DNA of 64,000 bases from Eukaryota sp. TZLM1-RC (Eukaryota; Metamonada: BaSk clade): contig JAUPSS010000007.1 in NCBI GenBank assembly GCA_040285825.1, positions 1,450,501 through 1,514,500 of the forward strand, read 5' to 3'. Shown one piece after another: positions 9,676 through 18,500 of the stretch; position 1 is the first letter of the stretch; each line of letters begins with the position of its first letter. The position numbers were made by a program, and so were the translations under genes. The notes beneath the pieces were generated by a model. It made no database searches. It was not told the DNA's origin and saw only the letters and a list, made by a program, of their open reading frames with translations.

Positions 9676-11814
9676 CTAGTGAACTTGTTGCGCAATGCTT
9701 CCTACGTTGAACGACAGAATACCAGTTGCACTCCCTAGCGATTTTGTGGATACGTTATTAGCTGGTAAGAACTTAATAGTATCCTTGCTATTGATTGACA
9801 TATGGCATTGTTCAGCTAAATCTGCAGTAATAACTGAACAAAACGCAGCCGAATCTATAGTCGCAATCATTTTAATATCATTTATTGATATCTCCAGTCT
9901 TAGAAATGGAGAACGCTGGGACCTGATGTGGTTTTCACTAACCGTAGAATTAATATCAAAAATACTATTGATATCAGAGCTGGTTTGGTGAATTTGTAGA
10001 GGAATTAAAAGATTTTGTTGAGCTGTTGGAAAGTTGTTGACTGGGTTTCCTAAATCGGTTGTTGATTGGTTGTGATTGATTGCGTTGATATATACCCGAT
10101 TAGGAAAGTTGCCTGTCCTGCTGTTCCGGTTGCTGTTGTTGATCCGTCTGTGAGGAACCGTACTCGAACGGGTCGGTTTTGACTCAGTAGGGGATGCGTT
10201 TGATGATATGTCCTCTGTTGTGTTTATGTTATGTATAGGTCTGTACTGACCTCTTCCTTTATGACCTCTATAACGGCCTCCACGGCCTCTAAATTTGAAT
10301 CTATGTACACGTCTACCACGGCCACCTCGGCCCCTTTCTACACTGCCTCTACTAGCAGGCGCCTCCTGTTCTCCTAATCTGAATCTTTCTTCTTTGGGAA
10401 CTCTGCTTCTAGCGCAACGAGGATCTTTGCATTCGAATACAGTGTGGCCAACAGGATTGTTACCTTCGACGTTGCTGCAGAATGTACAGAATTTTGACCC
10501 TTCTCGTTCATGCTTTTCAGGGATGTATTTGTGTTGAGGGGTTCCTCTTGACTTTCCACCTGATCGTCTTGCTCGTTTTGTTGGAGCCTGGGCTGATGGT
10601 GTTACTCCTCTTGAGTAAGTTCTCATTGCCGTGAGTCCCAAAGGAATATCTTCTTCGTTAGCCCTGTTCCTTAGTACATCCATTGTGGGCTTGTTTCCTG
10701 CTGTGTAACACCAAGCGAGGAAATGTCTTCTCGTTGTCGATATCAAATCGAGTAGAGTTGTTCTGTTCGGTGAGTCCCACAAGGATTCCCTAGTCCATAC
10801 TGGGAGGAGTTCGCTTGATATAGCAAAGTTATCCAGACCCATAAGGAAGTACTCGGCTATTAGAGCGGGAGATATGGTTATCAACCCACTGCTTCCTCTA
10901 ATTAAATCGGGGATGGTTAGGTCGGTCATGTAGGTGGTCATTCTCAAGACGTCTCCAAAATCTTCTACATAACGACCAAACTCGTTGTCAGCCTCATGCC
11001 TATTGTGGATTTTCCTCCAATTTATTCTAGGCTTCATTAGAGCTGTACAAGCCTCATGATATGATGTGAATTGCGTTCTTTTTAACAGAAATACCATGAC
11101 GTCGGCGTCGGTATAATCAACACCGAGTAAACCTTGACTCTGCCATCTAGATAGAAGGCTAGGGTCGATCATGCTGGATATTCCTGTGGGGCAAGTGCTC
11201 ATCATCATGCTCCTAAATAGATCATAATGGTGGATTGGGGGTCCGAGCTTATCTGTTATAGCTGGATCAATCCTTACCAAAGGCTGTGTTGTATCCCTGG
11301 TGATCTCGTCGCGTATATGTTTGGGGAGATCTTTAATCCTATCTTGGGTTATTTCTGCTTGGCCTTCTCCAAATAGCTGGGTAGCTATCATAAAGGCTCT
11401 GGTCCAATCTGATTGACCTGGGGCTTCGAAGCTTCTATTAGCTATCTTACGCCCGTATTTATCCCAAGTTTGATATTTTAAAAGAAAAGCTATGATAGAC
11501 ATTTTGTTAATAGGGTCATCAGCGGATAATCGAGGTCTTTTATAGTCGATATCCTTAGACCGTGGATCAATCTGTCTATGAAGGCTACTAGCTATGCTCA
11601 TGTCAATAGCTCTTCTTGAGGATTGTAGGTCCTCAATACGCATAGGTCTATCGGAAGAAGAGTCTCTTACTGAGGGTTGAGGAGGAGCCGTTTCTCCAAC
11701 GACTGGCCCGTTCAACTCAATGTCTTCTCCAATTTCACTTTCCATGGGTTGAGAGGAAGTTGGTTCTTCCTGAGGTGCAACGTCTTGTCTTGTTACAGGT
11801 TCCGGGGCGTTCAC
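9676..11814 (-). CDS. gag: Gypsy gag plus N-terminal part of the aspartic protease
   Basis: A 712-residue frame from ATG 11814. The first 400 residues are gag-like helical sequence without strong motifs. Around residue 445 a zinc-knuckle-like cluster occurs (FCTFCSNVEGNNPVGHTVFECKDPRC), followed by an Arg/Gly-rich nucleic-acid-binding stretch (RGRGGRGRRVHRFKFRGRGGRYRG). The C-terminus is the start of a retropepsin with TIDSAAFCSVI as active site; the usual third residue Gly is Ala here. The frame ends at UAG (9676-9678) in the middle of the protease, and pol continues in the same frame. Read-through of UAG is the simple explanation; a nonsense mutation is the alternative. Confidence 0.85.
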   Translation of the reverse strand: MNAPEPVTRQDVAPQEEPTSSQPMESEIGEDIELNGPVVGETAPPQPSVRDSSSDRPMRIEDLQSSRRAIDMSIASSLHRQIDPRSKDIDYKRPRLSADDPINKMSIIAFLLKYQTWDKYGRKIANRSFEAPGQSDWTRAFMIATQLFGEGQAEITQDRIKDLPKHIRDEITRDTTQPLVRIDPAITDKLGPPIHHYDLFRSMMMSTCPTGISSMIDPSLLSRWQSQGLLGVDYTDADVMVFLLKRTQFTSYHEACTALMKPRINWRKIHNRHEADNEFGRYVEDFGDVLRMTTYMTDLTIPDLIRGSSGLITISPALIAEYFLMGLDNFAISSELLPVWTRESLWDSPNRTTLLDLISTTRRHFLAWCYTAGNKPTMDVLRNRANEEDIPLGLTAMRTYSRGVTPSAQAPTKRARRSGGKSRGTPQHKYIPEKHEREGSKFCTFCSNVEGNNPVGHTVFECKDPRCARSRVPKEERFRLGEQEAPASRGSVERGRGGRGRRVHRFKFRGRGGRYRGHKGRGQYRPIHNINTTEDISSNASPTESKPTRSSTVPHRRINNSNRNSRTGNFPNRVYINAINHNQSTTDLGNPVNNFPTAQQNLLIPLQIHQTSSDINSIFDINSTVSENHIRSQRSPFLRLEISINDIKMIATIDSAAFCSVITADLAEQCHMSINSKDTIKFLPANNVSTKSLGSATGILSFNVGSIAQQVH

Positions 11815-11872
11815 TGTTGGAACATGATCGGGTATGCTGTCGATAGAGCAGACCTGTATTGGTTGGCTTTTT

Positions 11873-13186
11873 TCAGAAATTATAGGGGCTACAACAGGCA
11901 GTTAGAGATGTGGATGGATCTCCCGTTACCCATTGTCTAAACTCTCGTTGTTTTGTGAACGAGTTACCATGTTGTTGGGTGTAGTTGTTAGGACGGCTCC
12001 TATACGTGGATACAGCTGATCGTTCCGTATGAATGTTATTTAGAGCGTCTGCATCAAACCAGGGGGTTACTGGTTCAAGCTTGTCTGGTTCACTACTATC
12101 CTCCTGCTCCATAAATTCCCTAAAATATGTGGGAGCACCCTCTGTCAGCTCCGTGTAATTATGGATTTCCGTATCAAAGTTAGGATCAAACCAGGCAGGC
12201 AATTTGGATTGTAGGATGTCTTCCGAGTCGGTCCTACTTCTCTGTTCGATGGAGAGAAACCTTATTCTCCTGCCGTATTGATCTAGGAAGGAGGCCTTCC
12301 AATCCAATCTATCTTTGATGGGAAGAGACATCAATTCATTGATTCTCTTGTCCATTCCAGAGATTCTGGGGCGGCGTTCTGCGTTACGCCCGAATGTCTC
12401 TCTACTCAATTTATCGAGTGCCTTTATGAGTTCGTTCCTTTCATTGAGGGGAATTTCCAATACCTTTTGGGTATCCCCAATCATTCCGAGGGTCTGGAAA
12501 CCAACGTTTCTGCCTCTTTTTTGAACGTAACTCCATAAAGGGGGAAGTTGCTCGAACAGACAGAAATCTGTTGGTTCGAGGTAAGCCTCCGCGTCCTTTC
12601 TTAATAACTTGTAGAACCCCTCAGAAGAGTCGTCTTCTCCCTCCATTTCATCTAGTTGAGATTGAATTTCTTCATATTCTCCTAATGGGGAAGACGTGTC
12701 TAAGGTGGGATCTCCATCCGTTCCCTTTGAGACAGGTTCTAGAGTTGGGAGGGGAGAGGGAGCCGGGTCCGTTCTCGTAACCTCATCTGTTACTTTTTTC
12801 CTGAGGGGAGAGGGAGCCGGGTCCGTTCTCGTAACCTCATCTGTTACTTTTTTCCTGAGGGGAGAGGGAGCCGGGTCCGTTCTCGTAACCTCATCTGTTA
12901 CTTTTTTCCTGAGGGGAGAGGGAGCCGGGTCCGTTCTCGTAACCTCATCTGTTACTTTTTTCCTGAGGGGAGAGGGAGCCGGGTCCGTTCTCGTTACCTC
13001 TTCTGTTGTTGAAGATGGAGGGACCTCGTCCACTCTTTCATCTTCTTCTACATTAAGGGAGGGGGAGGTGGGATCCGGGTCCGTTGCCTCGTTGCCCTCT
13101 ATATCATGGGTATGTGATGCTGGTACCTGCTGCATATTAAGTGGTGGATTAGAGTCAGAGATATCTGGTTGGGAGATGTCTGACAT
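11873..13186 (-). CDS. Gypsy extra 5' ORF of unknown function, with 18-residue repeats
   Basis: A 437-residue frame from ATG 13186 that precedes gag and is separated from it by 58 nt. The N-terminal third is acidic and disordered. It contains about five copies of an 18-residue unit (TRTDPAPSPLRKKVTDEV), encoded by 54-bp DNA repeats that show almost no divergence. The C-terminal part (from about residue 190, FYKLLRKDAEAYLEPTDF) looks globular but matches no family I recognise. Standard gypsy elements do not carry a separate ORF here. It could be a split-off first part of gag. The remnant at 1-1606 may be its relative. Confidence 0.75.
   Translation of the reverse strand: MSDISQPDISDSNPPLNMQQVPASHTHDIEGNEATDPDPTSPSLNVEEDERVDEVPPSSTTEEVTRTDPAPSPLRKKVTDEVTRTDPAPSPLRKKVTDEVTRTDPAPSPLRKKVTDEVTRTDPAPSPLRKKVTDEVTRTDPAPSPLPTLEPVSKGTDGDPTLDTSSPLGEYEEIQSQLDEMEGEDDSSEGFYKLLRKDAEAYLEPTDFCLFEQLPPLWSYVQKRGRNVGFQTLGMIGDTQKVLEIPLNERNELIKALDKLSRETFGRNAERRPRISGMDKRINELMSLPIKDRLDWKASFLDQYGRRIRFLSIEQRSRTDSEDILQSKLPAWFDPNFDTEIHNYTELTEGAPTYFREFMEQEDSSEPDKLEPVTPWFDADALNNIHTERSAVSTYRSRPNNYTQQHGNSFTKQREFRQWVTGDPSTSLTACCSPYNF
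12750..13010 (-). repeat. 54-bp minisatellite inside the gypsy 5' ORF
   Basis: Units start at 12750, 12804, 12858, 12912 and 12966 (period 54 bp, about 4.8 copies), beginning 'aggggagagggagccgggtc' on the plus strand. Copies are essentially identical except the last, which diverges in its second half. In frame, each unit adds 18 residues. Confidence 0.9.
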
Positions 13187-13263
13187 GCTGTAAAGTGTCT
13201 GAAGATGTTCGCTAATGCTGAAGTTATGGTATACCTTTTGACTTTAAAATGGCCAATAATTAT

Positions 13264-13342
13264 TGTTGCCTAAAGTCTATTGTAGTAAAGAAAAGTCTGA
13301 TTTATTTTCTATTCATATTATATAAGCCTTAGGGCGCCAACA
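13264..13342 (-). repeat. 5' LTR of the gypsy element (79 bp)
   Basis: Same sequence as 6113-6191. In element orientation TATATAATA lies about 20 nt into the LTR and is a plausible core promoter. At 79 bp it is far shorter than the usual few hundred bases of gypsy LTRs. Confidence 0.9.
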
Positions 13343-14099
13343 GAATAGCATCAATTGAATATAATTTGGCTTGAATTTCAATATCATCAATTATTGTGGA
13401 AACTGGAGAATTCGATAACAAAACACATTTAAGTAAATTAAGTCGGAGACCAATTTTGGTAAATAATTCTTTAAAACATACAGTTGCTTTTTTCACAATA
13501 TTTAATTCACCAATAAGCACAACATCATCCATATATGCAATCATTTTTAGTGAAGGAAACATCTCTTGAATTTGCAGTAGAATAGGATGAATGGCCAAAC
13601 AAAACAAAAGAGGTCCTAACGGATCTCCTTGCTTTACGCCACTTGATGAAATCAAAATGTTGTTACCAAAATGTAAATTAGAATATGTGCAATATGTTGA
13701 TTGAAAATATGGTATTAATTCTGGCATATATTGCAATAGAGCACCATGGATACTGCGACGACTTAGCGAATTGAAAGCATTACTAAAATCCAATGACATG
13801 CAAACATTGGATTCATTTTGACGAAATAAGACATCAGTAGCAAAAATCGCTGAAGAGACTCCATCTGTAGTATTTATACCATATTGAAAGGGTAATAAAA
13901 TCTTTTTAGCTTTTTCATTGAACCTGCCTAAGCAACACGCAGAAAAAATATTATGTAAGCTCTCAGAGACTGCAATAGGACGAACATCCATTTTTGAATT
14001 TTGACAAGTGCAGTCAAACGAGAACTTCTTAATTCTTCTGGGTACTTGCGTTGACCAGATAATATTTGGTTGAAAAATTTGGTCAATAAACCAAGGCAA
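13329..14099 (-). pseudogene. LINE-A reverse transcriptase palm segment
   Basis: It encodes RT motifs in order: 'RPIAVSESLHNIFSACC', 'MSLDFSNAFNSL' (motif A), 'GVKQGDPLGPLLFCLAIHP' (motif B) and 'MIAYMDDVVLIG' (motif C with DD). The last codons run into the gypsy 5' LTR at 13342. The true LINE frame resumes at 6112 on the other side of the insertion. Confidence 0.85.
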
Positions 14100-15090
14100 T
14101 CTTCTGAAGAAATAATCGCGGCTTTTACATGATCAATAGTAATACCAGAAAGTCCAGCAGACTTACCACGAGGTCTCTTTTTGATAACCGAAAAACTTCT
14201 GATGGCATCAATGGATAATTTTCCCAGTATGTGCCGTAAAAATTTTGATCCATAACAGGGTCTTCATAAGGATGAAGTATTTTCAGTTTATCTACTGTAT
14301 TTTCATTGTTCGGTGCTTTGACTCCGGGACTTAAAGCTGACAAAGCCTTGGACCATTTGTTGTCAAAGCATTTGTCTTCAAAAATTTTACTTAATTTCTC
14401 GGATGACTGATTTCTCGGTGCTATATTGGTTAAATCTTCGGAAATATTAACGAAATTTTGTTCAAAAGGAGGACAAAAAGAACCAAAAATTCCCAAATAA
14501 TATTGATAGCATACTTTCCTTTACATAATTGATCCAAAAATCTTTGAAAAACGAAAGCAAATTCATTGCATTTTGTCGGATGAATTTCTTGAGGTATTCT
14601 TATGGGAGGATGGTAGTTATCAACTATGCGGCATTTCAAGCAGCGATCAGAAGTTTTTCCTTTGCATTTTTCTAAAAGAAATACCACAAGTGTTGCAAGT
14701 TTTGTGCTTCAATCGATTGCTAACTGGTTTTGCAACAACTTGTGGAGCATTATTTATGGGTTCTACCTTAGACTCTTTCCTTCTAATAAATTTTCTTTTT
14801 ACATTTTGTTTCAGAATTTGCCGCATCATTTTTCCAACATTGGGGCATGTTCGAGCATTATGTCCCTGTTGTCGACACTTTGAGCATCTGTAGGAGCGTG
14901 GCTTTGTTTTTGAACAAACTTTTTTTTCATCGTGATTGTCTAAAAATTCTTGATCAGAATTTTTTTTGTCCAAAAATGAAGAGAGAAGAGGTTGAGGAGG
15001 AGAGGTGGAAAGGACGTCTTGAGCATCTTGTTGACTATCGTTCTTTCTTTTGACTCCATTAGAATCAGAAACTGATTCAGACATCAACAA
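14100..15090 (-). pseudogene. LINE-A N-terminal region with CCHC knuckle, frame-broken
   Basis: The ATG at 15090 opens a Ser/Asp-rich leader followed by CSKCRQQGHNARTCP, a CCHC zinc knuckle. A second Cys pair (CNTCGISFRKMQRK) lies near residue 133. The frame then shifts twice (to 14430-14687 and 14125-14496) before the RT. The same N-terminal region recurs at 47850-48152. Confidence 0.8.
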
Positions 15091-15162
15091 GAAAGAATAG
15101 AAGCAATGATCTCGGTTCAGCCAGGTTTTAAGTTAAACGGTTATATGTAGAGGAAGAAAAAA

Positions 15163-15495
15163 AACTAATTATTGAAAAGTTGTAACCATTGAAATTTTTT
15201 CACTCTTATGAATTCAAATATGAATTTTCATTTGAGATATAATTGGATAATATTTCAAAATTTCAAGAATTTTCAATACGAAATAAAATCAAGGCGAAAT
15301 CCATTGTATTGTTTTTTGAATTGGATTTTTGATAAAATGTCACTTTGTTTAGTAAAAAATAAATGAATTTGGATCATCAATTTTTTCAACATCTTTAATT
15401 TCTTTCATAAAACCAATATTTTCTTGGAAGGTCCCATCTGGTAAGGTTAAAAGAGTTCACAAAATGCCAGGATTAAGCCTTATTTATTGACAATA
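15163..15495. other. AT-rich flank with no recognised gene
   Basis: It starts with the right target duplication of LINE-A (15163-15172). The rest, up to the assembly gap, shows only short open frames and A/T runs. Confidence 0.4.
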
Positions 15496-16123
15496 NNNNN
15501 NNNNNNNNNNNNNNNNNNNNNNNNNNNNNNNNNNNNNNNNNNNNNNNNNNNNNNNNNNNNNNNNNNNNNNNNNNNNNNNNNNNNNNNNNNNNNNNNNNNN
15601 NNNNNNNNNNNNNNNNNNNNNNNNNNNNNNNNNNNNNNNNNNNNNNNNNNNNNNNNNNNNNNNNNNNNNNNNNNNNNNNNNNNNNNNNNNNNNNNNNNNN
15701 NNNNNNNNNNNNNNNNNNNNNNNNNNNNNNNNNNNNNNNNNNNNNNNNNNNNNNNNNNNNNNNNNNNNNNNNNNNNNNNNNNNNNNNNNNNNNNNNNNNN
15801 NNNNNNNNNNNNNNNNNNNNNNNNNNNNNNNNNNNNNNNNNNNNNNNNNNNNNNNNNNNNNNNNNNNNNNNNNNNNNNNNNNNNNNNNNNNNNNNNNNNN
15901 NNNNNNNNNNNNNNNNNNNNNNNNNNNNNNNNNNNNNNNNNNNNNNNNNNNNNNNNNNNNNNNNNNNNNNNNNNNNNNNNNNNNNNNNNNNNNNNNNNNN
16001 NNNNNNNNNNNNNNNNNNNNNNNNNNNNNNNNNNNNNNNNNNNNNNNNNNNNNNNNNNNNNNNNNNNNNNNNNNNNNNNNNNNNNNNNNNNNNNNNNNNN
16101 NNNNNNNNNNNNNNNNNNNNNNN
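15496..16123. other. Assembly gap (628 N)
   Basis: A run of N. It truncates the 3' side of the LRR gene to its right. Any frame drawn through it is meaningless. Confidence 0.99.
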
Positions 16124-16169
16124 TGCGTGCTGCTGCAGCTAAGGGTTAAACACGACTACAACCAGGACA

Positions 16170-17200
16170 TTACCTGGCAATAATGTTGCTCCAAAGATCC
16201 AAATGACTCAGAGTGAAATTGCGATCCAGAGCACGGGCGAGAGCACTAGCGCCTTCGGCAGCAATGTTGTTGCCACGAAGACACAAATGAGTCAGAGTGG
16301 AATTGCTCTCCAGAGCACGGGCGAGAGCAATAGTGCCTTCATCAGCAATGTTGTTGCTCCAAAGATCCAAATGACTCAGAGTGGAATTGCCCTCCAGAGC
16401 ACGGGCGAGAGCACTAGCGCCTTCGGCAGCAATGTTGTTGCCACGAAGATACAAATGAGTCAGAGTAAAATTTTTCTCCAGAGCACGGGAGAGAGCAATA
16501 ACGCCTTCATTGGCAATGTTGTTACAACTAAGATCTAATTGAGTCAGAGTCGAATTCCTCTCCAGAGCACGGGAGAGAGCAATAACGCCTTCATTGGCAA
16601 TGTTGTTACAACTAAGATCTAATTGAGTCAGAGTCGAATTCCTCTCCAGAGCATGAGCGAGAGCAATAGCGCCTTCATCGGTAATGTTCTTGCAACTAAG
16701 ATCCAATTCAATGATAGAACCATCAACCAAACCCTCAACACCCTTCTTTACCTCATCCCCCAATCCATCCCAAATCACATTCGACTTGATGTCTTCCAAA
16801 ATTTCTTCCTCAGAAGGGGGATGGTGATCATCAATATTGTTCAAAGGTTGATAACAATGGCACCCACTCAACAACGCTTCTTCGAGGTCAGCAATTCTGG
16901 TTTCTAAATCAGAATTAGTGCTACTCAATAGAGTAATTTGATTTTCCAGCTGAAACTGGATTTGGTCCTCCAGCTGATAGTTCCTTGATACTTCATGCGG
17001 AGACACTGCAGTTCTGCAGGAAGGACAGGTTTGATTCAAACCCAACCACTCATCAAGGCACGAACGGCAAAAGGAATGGCCACATGAAAGAGAACGGGGT
17101 TCAAGAAGCACCCCTCTTGTGAACATATCTGGATGTTCACCTATGGGTGAGGGAGAGAGGAGAGAATACTTTTTCTTTTTTGAATCGAATTTGAGTTCAT
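16170..17200 (-). CDS. Degenerate RING-like plus leucine-rich-repeat protein, 3' end in gap
   Basis: The proposed start is ATG 17200: exon 1 is 17170-17200, a 29-nt GT-AG intron is 17141-17169, and exon 2 runs down from 17140. The encoded start MNSNSIQKRKSEHPDMF joins in frame to EPRSLSCGHSFCRSCLDEWL...CPSCR, the C-x-H-x2-C-x2-C...C-x2-C half of a RING finger. The first Cys pair of a RING is absent (SEHP), so it may be a U-box-like or degenerate RING. A coiled-coil-like stretch follows (about residues 60-100). Then come seven or so 28-residue repeats (LTQLDLSCNNIANEGVIALSRALE) of the ribonuclease-inhibitor LRR class. The frame ends at GCCAG|GTAATG near 16170, which looks like a 5' splice site leading into the gap, so more repeats are likely. 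A protein-interaction or ubiquitin-ligase role is an inference. Confidence 0.7.
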
Positions 17201-17729
17201 TACAACAATACGATCGTCAGTGAGAGAAATTGTTTTACCAAGCTACCTTTGTAAAGCCGCCTTGATGAAAATTCGTAAAAATTTTATTTTTGATTTTGTG
17301 AATCGCTTTCCAGAAAAAATTGATCTTATTGAAAACTGTAACAGCTCTTATCTTATTTCTTTGTAACAAGAAGGATTTGTTTTTTATTTTGTTATAGATT
17401 ATGGTGGATTGCTTGATAATAAGGAATTGGAGAATGAAATCTCTAAAGTTATGTCTAAGCAAGAGTTTGATGAATTATATCCGGCTATTGCAAGATTAAC
17501 TTATCGTGAACTTAAGAACGTAGTTACTTTATTATTCATTATTCATTATTTTTTATTTTTTATTTATTTTTTAGTTACTCTATTCAATACGTTTTTGATT
17601 ATATAAATAAACAGTTAGTCATTTCAATGTTGTTTTTGTTGACTAATTCATAAGCACTAACGTTCTCGTGACTAAAAAAATATTCAAACAACATTTTCAG
17701 GAATAATTCTGATGGTTCATTTTTTGTTT
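17201..17729. other. Spacer with an exon-like open stretch
   Basis: Around 17400-17520 (+) an open frame reads DYGGLLDNKELENEISKV and then ELYPAIARLTYRELKN before dissolving into T-rich sequence. It is preceded by a possible 3' splice site (ttttgttatag). It may be an orphan exon or a pseudogene piece. I cannot name it. Confidence 0.25.
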
Positions 17730-18300
17730 TTAATAAATCTCTTTGACAAACCATTTTGAAAAATAACAATCATTTTTAATAACATTCAAAATCATTAATT
17801 TTATAAAGTTTCCACCGGAATCATTGATTATCACTAGAACCTTTTTTTCTGGTGGCATATAACTATCAAATGTTTGATATTTTGTTTTAATATATCCATT
17901 GTTGATTGAAAGTATTGTTGCACTATTTATATTATCAATTGTATAGAGATGATCGTAATCGGATAGTGATTTAGAATAAAATTGAAAATATGTTTTACGA
18001 TGATGATAAAATTCAATAAAATTATCTTCATAATATTTTTCTATCAACAGTGAGATAATTTAATTTTGGATTCATTCAAAGTTTACTTAAATGTACCATT
18101 CTTTTGTCAAATAAACGAGATGTTCTTTTCCAAGCTAAATCATTATAAGCTATTATATTAGTTTCATTTGTTTTAACTTCAACAATTGATCAACATGGTG
18201 ATAAATTGATTGGTACATCATATCTAGATCTACAATATAGATGAACAGCCAGAGATATTAATAGAATGACGAATAGAACAACAAACATTGTTGATGAAAT
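17730..18300 (-). pseudogene. Decayed membrane-anchored ORF of unknown identity
   Basis: On the minus strand an ATG near 18285 starts a frame with a hydrophobic N-terminus (FVVLFVILLISLAVHLY). It stays coding-like to about 18050 but is crossed by two UGA codons, then shifts by one base into the 17730-18047 frame (YYEDNFIEFYHHRKTYFQFYS...). The pattern fits a single protein of roughly 185 residues with one N-terminal membrane segment that has decayed. No family was recognised. Confidence 0.35.
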
Positions 18301-18358
18301 TGTGCAAATACATTAAACAAATTATAATTGCTCCTTTTCCTCATTAATTGTTCATTTA

Positions 18359-18500
18359 TTATTTACATAGAAAACACTGAATCATATTTGTTACACAATC
18401 AACACAATCAGTATGTTCACATTTCAAAACAACAAATTCATCATCATCTGAACAAATTGGACAGATATCATTGTATTCAAATGATGGTTTGAAAGATTTT
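18359..18500 (-). pseudogene. RING-finger fragment
   Basis: The minus strand encodes EYNDICPICSDDDEFVVLKC followed by EHTDCVDCV and CFLCK, then a stop at 18359-18361. The spacing C-x2-C-x11-C-x-H-x2-C-x2-C-x7-C-x2-C is that of a C3HC4 RING. The frame is open upstream for some 20 codons, then breaks. It resembles the C-terminal RING of small E3 ligases. It is either a short remnant or the last exon of a decayed gene extending toward 19.2 kb. Confidence 0.5.

Larger units (their letters stand above)
6113..13342 (-). mobile_element. Complete Ty3/gypsy-type LTR retrotransposon with chromodomain
   Basis: Identical 79-bp direct repeats at 6113-6191 and 13264-13342 begin TGTTG and end CAACA. They are flanked by the 4-bp target duplication GAAT (6109-6112 and 13343-13346). 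In coding (minus) orientation each LTR contains TATATAATA and AATAAA. A purine-rich tract (aaaagggaagaagcag) abuts the 3' LTR, as expected for a polypurine tract. Three long ORFs lie inside: an extra 5' ORF, gag-protease, and pol (RT, RNase H, integrase, chromodomain). The two LTRs match at every base I compared, so the insertion is recent. No convincing primer-binding site was recognised next to the 5' LTR. Confidence 0.92.
4599..15162 (-). mobile_element. LINE-A: nearly full-length REL-endonuclease non-LTR retrotransposon, split by a gypsy element
   Basis: The minus-strand order is: CCHC knuckle (CSKCRQQGHNARTCP, ORF 14647-15090), linker, reverse transcriptase (YMDDVVLIG in ORF 13329-14099), thumb (5570-6103), then a second zinc motif (CICSNSPQLTLRHALNC) and a restriction-like endonuclease region (GDVYCDW...VDFVSC...K..KY) in ORF 4663-5460. 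This architecture is that of R2/R4/NeSL-like non-LTR elements. A 10-bp direct repeat AACTAATTAT at 4589-4598 and 15163-15172 fits a target-site duplication. Without the nested gypsy element the copy would be about 3.3 kb. Several frameshifts (near 14650, 14450, 14110 and 5500) make it dead. The 5' end agrees with the fragment at 47850-48216. Confidence 0.8.

Noticed and set aside
9676-9678. Alternative genetic code with UAG as sense
   Set aside because: Dynamin-related, CapZ alpha and thioesterase genes end at UAG exactly where their families end, so UAG is a stop here.
12750-13010. CRISPR-like array
   Set aside because: The units are contiguous 54-bp coding repeats without spacers, in a eukaryotic retroelement.
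12696-13193. Plus-strand 165-codon frame with Gly/Ser/Val repeats
   Set aside because: Mirror of the 54-bp repeats in the minus-strand gypsy ORF; no domain.
15487-16149. A 220-codon open frame across the N run
   Set aside because: It exists only because N codons are not stops.
17730-18300. Possible viral origin of the membrane-anchored relic
   Set aside because: The only support is a hydrophobic N-terminus and decay; no diagnostic motif was found, so no viral assignment is made.
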